Assembly (NCBI GenBank): GCA_003488145.1
Contig: DNMQ01000396.1
Coordinates: 1 to 13,239 of the forward strand
Direction: 5' to 3'
Source of the DNA: Pseudomonas sp.
Lineage (GTDB): Bacteria > Pseudomonadota > Gammaproteobacteria > Pseudomonadales > Pseudomonadaceae
DNA length: 13,239 nt
Positions 8,620 through 13,239 of the stretch are shown one piece after another; positions within the stretch are counted from its first letter, which is position 1; every line of letters begins with the position of its first letter. The position numbers were made by a program, and so were the translations under genes. The notes under the pieces were generated by a model. That model did not search any database, was not told the origin of the DNA, and worked only from the letters and a program-made list of their open reading frames with translations.

Positions 8620-9840
8620 ATGCAAGCCACACAAGCCGAACGCGGCACTCCCGCCCAGCGCAACGTCCTGCGCGGCGCCATTTTCATCATGGCGACTTCG
8701 TCCATCGGACCCGCGTTTCTAACCCAAACGTCGCTGTTCACCGAGAAGTATCTGGCGAGTTTCGCCTTCGCGATCCTGATCTCTTAGCTCATCGACATCG
8801 GTGCCCAGCTTAATATCTGGCGGGTGATCACCGTTGCCAACCTGCGCGGCCAGGACGTCGCCAACCGCGTGATACCCGGCGTCGGCCATCTGATATCCGC
8901 CTTCATCGTGCTGGGCGGCATTGCCTTCAACATCGGCAACATCGGTGGCGCCGGCCTGGCGATGAATGTGATCTTCGGCATCCCGCCGATAATCGGCTCG
9001 TTGATCGCCGCCGTGCTGATCATCGGCATCTTCCTGCTGCGCAACGCCAAGGGCGTGATGGACTCGGTGATGCAGCTTCTCGGCCTGGTAATGCTGTGCA
9101 TGATCGGCTACGCCATGCTGCAGTCGAATCCACCGCTGCTCGAAGCGATGAGTCGCAGCTTCAATCCGGACGACCCATTGATCCTGCTGCTGCCGATCGT
9201 GACATTGGTGGGCGGCACGGTCGGCGGCTACATATCGTTTTCCGGTGGCCATCGCCTGGTAGAGGCCGGCATCACCGGGGTAGAGAATGTCAGGCTGGTA
9301 ACCCGCGCGGCCGTGATCGGTATCACTACCACCGGCGTCGTGCGCATCTGCCTCTTTCTTGCCGCGCTCGGGGTCGTCAGCCAGGGCCTGACTCTCGACC
9401 CGAGCAACCCCGCTGCGTCGGTGTTTTCCCATTCGATGGGCACCATCGGCTACAAGATCTTTGGCGTAGTGCTGCTGGCCGCTTCGGTTTCATCGGTGAT
9501 CGGCGCCGCTTATACCAGTGTGACCTTCATGTACTCGCTGCATGACAGCATCCGCCGGCATAACCAGCGAGTGGTGATCGCCTTTATTGCCTGCTCGACG
9601 CTCATCTACAGCTTGGTCGGCCAGCCCGTGAAGGTTCTGGTGGTAGCGGGCACGCTGAATGCCCTGGTGCTGCCGCTGGCACTGGGCTGCATACTGCTCG
9701 CATCGCGCAAAACGAACATCGTCGGCGACGGCTACCGTCACCCCACCTGGATGCTGATGTTCGGCATATTGGCCATGCTGGCCACGGCGGTTGGGGTGGT
9801 GATGTCGTTCAATGCGCTGCTGGAGTTCTGGCAAGCGTGA
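8620..9840 (+). pseudogene. Nramp-fold transporter interrupted by in-frame TAG at codon 56
   Basis: Reading from the ATG at 8620 (AAGAAGG site 7 nt upstream) gives a 406-residue multi-pass membrane protein of the Nramp/APC superfamily, broken by TAG at 8785-8787, within what should be the second helix. The frame is otherwise open and well conserved on both sides: ...FAFAILIS, stop, LIDIGAQLNIWRV.... About ten hydrophobic segments are visible. In the first helix, the place of the metal-binding DPGN motif reads GPAF (30-33). The sixth-helix region (GGTVGGYISFSGGHRLVEAG) shows no MPH motif. Classical Mn/Fe transport is therefore unlikely. Linkage to pxpABC, and the YcsG homologue in the Bacillus ycsF-kip operon, suggest 5-oxoproline or a related solute. 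Restart at the GTG at 8824 would lose the first helix and much of the second. The options are a fresh nonsense mutation, a sequencing error or suppression. Confidence 0.8.
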
Positions 9841-9846
9841 CTGGCA

Positions 9847-9871
9847 CGGCGGGCGCTCTCAGCGCTCGCCG
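9847..9871. terminator. Strong hairpin at convergent ends of transporter and yaeQ
   Basis: CGGCGGGCGCT (9847-9857), the loop CTC, and AGCGCTCGCCG (9861-9871) make an 11-bp GC-rich stem with one G-T pair. It sits in the 18-bp gap between the convergent genes and reaches into the yaeQ stop codon (9859-9861). No T-run follows on either strand. It could act as a bidirectional transcription barrier or mRNA 3' end protector rather than a classical intrinsic terminator. Confidence 0.45.
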
Positions 9872-10398
9872 AGCAACCAACCCAACTTCACTTCGAACTG
9901 ACCACGCTCATCGGTGATGAACAACGTGCCGTCACTGATCATCACGCCCCACTGCAGACTACGCGGCAAGTCTTTGACCAACGCGGCAAGTGACTCCGAG
10001 TCGATGGTGGCAATGGACAGATTCTTCAATCCCTTCACCGCATCGATCACCTTGCCCTGCCAGACGCGCAGATTGCCATAGGCAACCAGGCTGACGCGTT
10101 CGGCTCGTCGCGAACACCAAGTCAATCGCTCTGCATCCGGCTGACCCACTTCGATCCAATGAAGGACGCGGCCATCCAGACTCTTTTCCCAGAGTGCTGG
10201 CTCGTCCACATCAGAGAGGCCGCGGCCAAAGGCCAGCTGCTCGCTATACCAGAGCGCATAGGCAATCAATCGCACGCCGAGGCGTTCTTCGGTTTCCGAC
10301 GGGTGTTTGGCGACCGTAAAGCGCAGATTCTCGTAAACCCCGCGGTCCAGGTCCGTGAGATTCAGCTCGACTTTATATGGTGTGGCTTGCAGGGCCAT
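9859..10398 (-). CDS. yaeQ: YaeQ family protein
   Basis: A 179-residue protein of the YaeQ family, the same length as the Escherichia coli protein (181). Recognisable parts are the N-terminal KVELNLTDLDRGVYEN, HPSETEERLGVRLIAYALWY (residues about 32-51), FGRGLSDVDEPALW, the charged HWIEVGQPDAERL and the C-terminal SLQWGVMISDGTLFIT. Structurally the family has a PD-(D/E)XK nuclease-like fold. E. coli YaeQ was once linked to suppression of RfaH loss, but no firm biochemical role is known to me. The ATG at 10398 follows a strong GGAGG 7 nt upstream. It is divergent from bfd and convergent with the transporter. In related Pseudomonas I recall a YaeQ-type gene close to recJ, which would make the pxp block an insertion between old neighbours. 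Confidence 0.93.
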   Translation of the reverse strand: MALQATPYKVELNLTDLDRGVYENLRFTVAKHPSETEERLGVRLIAYALWYSEQLAFGRGLSDVDEPALWEKSLDGRVLHWIEVGQPDAERLTWCSRRAERVSLVAYGNLRVWQGKVIDAVKGLKNLSIATIDSESLAALVKDLPRSLQWGVMISDGTLFITDERGQFEVKLGWLLGER

Positions 10399-10529
10399 GA
10401 ACGGCCTCCGTTGCGAAAAAGCGCGCAGTCTACCGCAAAGCGGTCAACACCGATCTTCGCTGCGGCCTTCGACACCGTCGGTACGAACGGAAAAATACGC
10501 TCATCGGAGAACCCCCCGACGAACGAACT

Positions 10530-10558
10530 TTGACAATTATTCTCATTCTGATTAGCAT
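10530..10558 (+). promoter_or_regulatory. bfd promoter (sigma70-type)
   Basis: TTGACA (10530-10535), a 17-bp spacer and TAGCAT (10553-10558) form a good sigma70 promoter about 35 bp before the bfd ATG. The -35 is a perfect consensus. It is overlapped by the Fur box, which fits repression by iron-loaded Fur and induction in iron starvation. Confidence 0.7.
10531..10545. promoter_or_regulatory. Fur box over the bfd promoter
   Basis: TGACAATTATTCTCA matches the 7-1-7 Fur consensus TGATAATNATTATCA at 12 of 14 defined positions. It covers most of the -35 and the start of the spacer, the classical place for repression. A partial extension (ATTCTGATTAGC) to about 10555 could seat a second Fur dimer. 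Confidence 0.8.
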
Positions 10559-10593
10559 CCCAACCGTCAACGAATTCAACGGGTAGTGCTTCT

Positions 10594-10812
10594 ATGTACG
10601 TCTGTCTTTGCCAGGGTGTCACCGACGGCCAGATTCGCGATGCCATCTACGAAGGCTGCTGCAGCTACCGTGAAGTACGGGAAACGACCGGCGTCGCCAC
10701 CCAGTGCGGCAAGTGTGCCTGCGTCGCCAAGCAGGTCGTGCGCGATACGCTCAGCAACGTGCAAAGTGCCCAGGCCTCCCTCGCCTACCCTGCCAGTTTT
10801 GTTCAGGCTTGA
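10594..10812 (+). CDS. bfd: Bacterioferritin-associated ferredoxin Bfd
   Basis: A 72-residue [2Fe-2S] protein. Bfd binds bacterioferritin and passes electrons to its heme, reducing the stored ferric mineral so that iron can leave the shell. The four cluster ligands have the Bfd spacing: Cys4 and Cys6 at the N-terminus and Cys38 and Cys41 in TQCGKCAC. The helix-turn-helix-like body between (DGQIRDAIYEG, SYREVRETTG) is typical, and extra cysteines at 22, 23 and 43 are not ligands. Length matches the Pseudomonas protein (73). The ATG at 10594 has a weak GGG-type site. A Fur box and strong promoter lie upstream, and an intrinsic terminator directly follows, so it forms its own transcription unit despite lying 191 bp before bfr. 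Confidence 0.97.
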   Translation: MYVCLCQGVTDGQIRDAIYEGCCSYREVRETTGVATQCGKCACVAKQVVRDTLSNVQSAQASLAYPASFVQA

Positions 10813-10827
10813 CAGACTGAAGCCATG

Positions 10828-10854
10828 AAGCCGGGCCATGCCCGGCTTTTTTTT
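10828..10854 (+). terminator. Intrinsic terminator after bfd
   Basis: AAGCCGGGC (10828-10836), a CAT loop and GCCCGGCTT (10840-10848) form a 9-bp stem running into T8 (10847-10854). This is a textbook Rho-independent terminator and separates bfd from bfr. Confidence 0.95.
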
Positions 10855-10890
10855 GCCTGCAAATCAGCAAGTTGCTCAGAAGGATGCGGA

Positions 10891-10945
10891 ACGCAACTAT
10901 TCTCGCTAGGGTTTAGCTTTAGCATTCAATGACTTAGGTTTGACA
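10891..10945 (+). promoter_or_regulatory. Probable bfr promoter region
   Basis: Between the bfd terminator and bfr lies a perfect -35-like TTGACA (10940-10945), but 17 bp later stands only CAGACT, a poor -10. Further up, ACGCAACTATTCTCG (10891-10905) shares CAA(C/T)TATTCTC with the bfd Fur box but keeps only one Fur half. A separate promoter is expected here because bfd is terminated. Its exact position is uncertain. Confidence 0.3.
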
Positions 10946-11003
10946 GGTCGCCTGAGCGTGGCCAGACTGCTTGCATTCCCACCGCGTCAGGCAGGCTAAC
11001 TAC

Positions 11004-11474
11004 ATGAAAGGCGACAAGCTGGTCATTCAGCACCTCAACAAGATCCTCGGCAATGAGCTGGTAGCCATCAACCAGTACTTCCTGCACGCGCGCATGTATG
11101 AGGACTGGGGTCTCGGCAAGCTCGGCAAGCATGAGTACGAAGAATCCATCGACGAGATGAAGCATGCGGACAAGCTGATCAAGCGCATCCTGTTTCTGGA
11201 AGGCCTGCCGAATCTGCAGGATCTGGGCAAGTTGCTGATCGGTGAGAACACTCGCGAGATGCTCGAGTGCGACCTCAGGCTGGAGCAAGGTGGCGTGCAG
11301 GATCTGAAGGTCGCCATCGCTTACTGCGAAAGCGTCGGCGACTACGGCAGTCGCGAGCTGCTGGAAGACATCCTCGAATCCGAGGAGGAACACATCGACT
11401 GGCTGGAGACGCAGCTGAGCCTGATCGACAAGGTGGGCATGGAAAACTACCTGCAGTCGCAGATGGACGACTGA
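11004..11474 (+). CDS. bfr: Bacterioferritin (heme-binding iron storage protein)
   Basis: A 156-residue subunit of the 24-mer bacterioferritin cage, which oxidises Fe(II) and stores it as a ferric mineral in the cytoplasm. All dinuclear ferroxidase ligands are present at canonical positions: Glu18, Glu51, His54, Glu94, Glu127 and His130. The heme ligand Met52 is present, so this is a true heme-type Bfr, corresponding to BfrB of Pseudomonas aeruginosa rather than the heme-free FtnA type. The N-terminus [20 protein letters not shown] is the family's own, which fixes the start at 11004. An upstream in-frame ATG at 10971 would add 11 unlike residues. The ribosome site (AGG) is weak. Bfd, its electron donor, lies upstream, and a shared terminator separates it from the convergent FKBP gene. 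Confidence 0.97.
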   Translation: MKGDKLVIQHLNKILGNELVAINQYFLHARMYEDWGLGKLGKHEYEESIDEMKHADKLIKRILFLEGLPNLQDLGKLLIGENTREMLECDLRLEQGGVQDLKVAIAYCESVGDYGSRELLEDILESEEEHIDWLETQLSLIDKVGMENYLQSQMDD

Positions 11475-11494
11475 CTCAGTAACAAGCCCATATA

Positions 11495-11523
11495 AAAACG
11501 CCCCGACTAGATCGGGGCGTTTT
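11495..11523. terminator. Bidirectional intrinsic terminator between bfr and the FKBP gene
   Basis: AAAACGCCCCGA (11495-11506), a 5-nt loop and TCGGGGCGTTTT (11512-11523) form a perfect 12-bp stem. It has T4 followed by CGTTT on the plus strand, and T5 on the minus strand from A11494-11498. It lies between convergent genes and can serve both. Confidence 0.93.
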
Positions 11524-11545
11524 CGTTTGCAGCGAAGGGAACCGC

Positions 11546-12295
11546 TTATTCCTGCTCGGCTGCTTCAGCAGGCTGCTCGGCTGCGGGCTGCTCGGCCTCG
11601 TCACCCTTGATATCCAGCAGCTCGAGATCGAAGACCAGCACCGAGTTGGCCGGGATCAGCGGGCTCGGGCTCTGCTCGCCGTAGGCCAGTTCGCTCGGGA
11701 TGTAGAGCTTGTACTTCTCGCCCACATGCATCAGCTGCAGACCTTCGACCCAACCCGGAATCACACCGCCGACCGGCAGATCGATCGGGCTGCCGCGCTT
11801 GATCGAGCTATCGAAGACGGTGCCGTCGGTCAAGCTGCCCTCGTAGTGCACGGTCACCACGTCGTTCTCGGTCGGTTGACGGCCTTCGGCCGCCTTGACG
11901 ACTTCGTACTGCAGACCGGATTCGGTGGTCTTCACGCCTTCACGCTTGGCGTTGTCTTCGAGGAACTTCTTGCCAGCCTCGACCGCTTTGGCATTCATCT
12001 CAACCATGCGCTCTTCGGCACGGGTCTGCAGGAAGGTGAAAGCTTCCATCAGCTGCTCATCGGTGAGCTTCTGCTCCTTCTTGCCGATGGCATCTTCAAT
12101 ACCCTGCGCAACAGCCTGGGAGTCGAGATCATCCATACCCTCCTGCGCAAGGCTCTTGCCCATGTTCAGGCCGATGCCATAGGACGCCTTCTGCGCCGGA
12201 GTGTCCAGTTTGACACTGGTCTGCGAGTCGCAGCCGGCCAGCACCAGGCCAACCAGGGCAACCGCAGGCGCCAAACGATGATGTCTCAGTCTCAT
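11546..12295 (-). CDS. FKBP-type peptidyl-prolyl cis-trans isomerase, lipoprotein (Mip/FkpA-like)
   Basis: A 249-residue envelope folding factor. Residues 1-22 form a lipoprotein signal with lipobox LAGC (19-22), so Cys22 would be lipidated. Asp at +2 would be an inner-membrane retention signal in E. coli, though Pseudomonas rules differ. Residues about 33-120 are the Mip/FkpA-type helical dimerisation region (KASYGIGLNMGKSLA, LMEAFTFLQTRAEERM). Residues about 124-230 are the FKBP domain with the active-site set Tyr151, Phe161, Asp162, Val178-Ile179, Trp182, Tyr205 and Phe222, all present, so the domain should be catalytic. The last 19 residues are an acidic Glu/Gln/Pro/Ala tail with a repeated EQPA. 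The ATG at 12295 follows AAGGAAA. It is convergent with bfr and sits downstream of the tRNA pair. Confidence 0.93.
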   Translation of the reverse strand: MRLRHHRLAPAVALVGLVLAGCDSQTSVKLDTPAQKASYGIGLNMGKSLAQEGMDDLDSQAVAQGIEDAIGKKEQKLTDEQLMEAFTFLQTRAEERMVEMNAKAVEAGKKFLEDNAKREGVKTTESGLQYEVVKAAEGRQPTENDVVTVHYEGSLTDGTVFDSSIKRGSPIDLPVGGVIPGWVEGLQLMHVGEKYKLYIPSELAYGEQSPSPLIPANSVLVFDLELLDIKGDEAEQPAAEQPAEAAEQE

Positions 12296-12492
12296 GCTGT
12301 TTCCTTAAATACGCTGTTGGGCATTCGAAAAACCGATGGTCGAGCTTAGCAGCGCATCCCGGCACTGGCTACCGCACCCCAAGGCAAGGACCGTAAAGAG
12401 ATTGCAAAGAACGGACGCGCGTAGCAATCCGACAGCAGGATCGAGCCGAGCGAGAAGCGGCACCCGCAGCTTCCGCCCAAAAATATCCAGGC

Positions 12493-12519
12493 AAAAAAAA
12501 ACGGCCTAGATGGCCGTTT
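12493..12519 (-). terminator. Intrinsic terminator of the tRNA-Val/tRNA-Asp transcript
   Basis: On the minus strand, AAACGGCC (12519-12512), a 5-nt loop and GGCCGTTT (12506-12499) form an 8-bp stem running into a T9 tract (complement of A12493-12501). It lies 44 bp beyond the tRNA-Asp 3' end. The 200 bp between it and the FKBP start hold no gene I can support. Confidence 0.9.
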
Positions 12520-12562
12520 CTTTCGTTGCTTCAGGGCGTTCAGTGGACCCGTGAAGCGAATA

Positions 12563-12639
12563 TGGCGCAGCGGACGGGACTCGAACCCGCGACCCCCGGC
12601 GTGACAGGCCGGTATTCTAACCGACTGAACTACCGCTGC
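12563..12639 (-). tRNA. tRNA-Asp (anticodon GTC)
   Basis: A 77-nt tRNA with CCA encoded. The acceptor stem is GCAGCGG/CCGCTGC with discriminator G. The D arm is GTTC...GAA, the anticodon arm CCGGC-CTGTCAC-GCCGG with anticodon GTC, and the T arm GCGGG-TTCGAGT-CCCGT. It sits 13 bp after tRNA-Val on the same transcript. Confidence 0.98.
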
Positions 12640-12652
12640 GCTTAACCTCGAG

Positions 12653-12728
12653 TGGTGGGTGATGACGGGATCGAACCGCCGACCCTCTGCTTGTAAGGCA
12701 GATGCTCTCCCAGCTGAGCTAATCACCC
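12653..12728 (-). tRNA. tRNA-Val (anticodon TAC)
   Basis: A 76-nt tRNA with CCA encoded. The acceptor is GGGTGAT/ATCACCC with discriminator A. The D arm is GCTC...GAGC, the anticodon arm TCTGC-CTTACAA-GCAGA with anticodon TAC, and the T arm GGCGG-TTCGATC-CCGTC. It is the first gene of a two-tRNA unit. tRNA 3' ends often receive integrated elements, but no attachment-site duplication is visible here. Confidence 0.98.
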
Positions 12729-12743
12729 GTTTGCTCTCGAAGT

Positions 12744-12779
12744 GGGGCGCATTCTAGAGAGGGTTCCGCACCTTGGCAA
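12744..12779 (-). promoter_or_regulatory. tRNA operon promoter with GC-rich discriminator
   Basis: On the minus strand, TTGCCA (12779-12774), a 17-bp spacer and TAGAAT (12756-12751) lie about 20 bp before the mature tRNA-Val 5' end. The bases after the -10 read GCGCCCC, the GC-rich discriminator typical of stable-RNA promoters under stringent (ppGpp) control. Confidence 0.85.
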
Positions 12780-12860
12780 CCCCCTTTCGAAAAAAAAATT
12801 GCAGAAGTTCCAAAGACTTAGGAAAACCCTCGATTTACCAGCCGATTTTTCTCGTCCGCC

Positions 12861-12914
12861 GTGCATTAACATCCTGCAGGGTTGGCCTGAACTGGCCAGG
12901 CAGGAATAATGCAC
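12861..12914 (+). promoter_or_regulatory. rdgC promoter inside a nested dyad
   Basis: TTGGCC (12882-12887), a 17-bp spacer and AATAAT (12905-12910) form a plausible sigma70 promoter about 34 bp before the rdgC ATG. The same stretch is an interrupted inverted repeat. The outer arms are GTGCATTA (12861-12868) and TAATGCAC (12907-12914). Inside them are TCCTGC (12872-12877) and GCAGGA (12900-12905), then TGGCC (12883-12887) and GGCCA (12894-12898). The dyad may be an operator. Confidence 0.5.
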
Positions 12915-12943
12915 CCCTTTGCTTTCCGGAGATCTACCCCGCC

Positions 12944-13239
12944 ATGTGGTTTCGTAACCTGCTCGTTTACCGTCTCACCCAGAACGTCGCTCTAGATGCC
13001 GAGACACTCGAAGCTGCACTGGCCGCCAAACCTGCCCGCCCCTGCGCCAGCCAGGAGCTGAGCACCTACGGCTTCGTCGCCCCCTTTGGTAAGGGTGAAG
13101 ACGCCCCCCTGGTGCACGTCAGCCAGGGTTTCCTGCTAATCGCCACACGCAAGGAAGAACGCATTCTTCCAGGCAGCGTCGTCAAGGATGCGCTGAAGGA
13201 AAAGGTCGACGAGATCGAAGCCGAGCAGATGCGCAAGGT
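12944..13239 (+). CDS. rdgC: Recombination-associated protein RdgC, N-terminal part
   Basis: The first 98 codons of RdgC, cut by the window edge. RdgC is a nucleoid-associated, ring-shaped dimer that coats DNA and limits RecA filament formation and strand exchange. The N-terminus [13 protein letters not shown], then [22 protein letters not shown] (residues about 30-51) and [24 protein letters not shown] (about 58-81) are characteristic. The ATG at 12944 has a GGAG site at rather long spacing (12 nt), but no other start lies in frame and the family begins here. The divergent tRNA unit shares the intergenic region. Its proximity to recJ (7.5 kb) is not meaningful in itself. Confidence 0.96.
   Translation, partial: MWFRNLLVYRLTQNVALDAETLEAALAAKPARPCASQELSTYGFVAPFGKGEDAPLVHVSQGFLLIATRKEERILPGSVVKDALKEKVDEIEAEQMRK

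Noticed and set aside
8719..9432. Minus-strand open frame over the transporter
   Set aside because: Its translation is dominated by Asp, His, Gln and Ala, the usual antisense image of hydrophobic membrane-helix codons.
12563..12728. Integrated element at the tRNA pair
   Set aside because: tRNA genes are common integration sites, but both are intact, the flanks are the expected FKBP gene and rdgC, and there is no integrase or duplicated 3' end.

Overview
The window is high-GC bacterial chromosome, most likely from Pseudomonas sensu lato. I suspect the P. stutzeri/Stutzerimonas branch, but that is an impression from protein similarity by memory. The supporting genes are a Bfd/bacterioferritin pair with a Fur box, YaeQ, RdgC, and an FKBP lipoprotein beside a tRNA-Val/tRNA-Asp pair. 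Most of it is ordinary core genome. One block, about 5.4 to 9.84 kb, looks like an accessory metabolic cassette. I see no phage, plasmid, CRISPR array or insertion sequence. No gene-free gap exceeds 300 bp.

Layout, left to right. (1) 1-207, minus: start of a DUF533-like protein that runs off the left edge. (2) 251-1360, minus: Old Yellow Enzyme-type flavin reductase, with a long hairpin covering its ribosome binding site. (3) 1456-3549, minus: orphan molybdopterin oxidoreductase with one [4Fe-4S] motif. (4) 3678-5393, minus: RecJ exonuclease. (5) 5421-5948, minus: MarR-like winged-helix regulator. (6) 6141-8505, plus: pxpABC, three overlapping genes for ATP-dependent 5-oxoprolinase. (7) 8620-9840, plus: an Nramp-fold transporter with an in-frame amber codon. 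(8) 9859-10398, minus: yaeQ. (9) 10594-10812 and 11004-11474, plus: bfd and bfr. (10) 11546-12295, minus: FKBP-type peptidyl-prolyl isomerase lipoprotein. (11) 12563-12728, minus: tRNA-Val then tRNA-Asp. (12) 12944 to the right edge, plus: start of rdgC.

How the genes work together. PxpA, PxpB and PxpC convert 5-oxoproline (pyroglutamate, a spontaneous glutamine by-product) to glutamate. The linked Nramp-fold protein lacks the family's usual metal-binding motifs, so it may import 5-oxoproline or a related compound. The divergent regulator and a cluster of GATA(A/C) half-sites between the two units suggest local control. Bfd and bacterioferritin store and release iron. A Fur box overlaps the bfd promoter, and a strong terminator separates bfd from bfr, so the two can be regulated in opposite directions.

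The observations I rate highest are the tandem operator-like array, the Nramp-fold transporter without metal ligands and with a premature stop, the start-codon-abutting hairpin of the flavin reductase, and the nested dyad covering the rdgC promoter.
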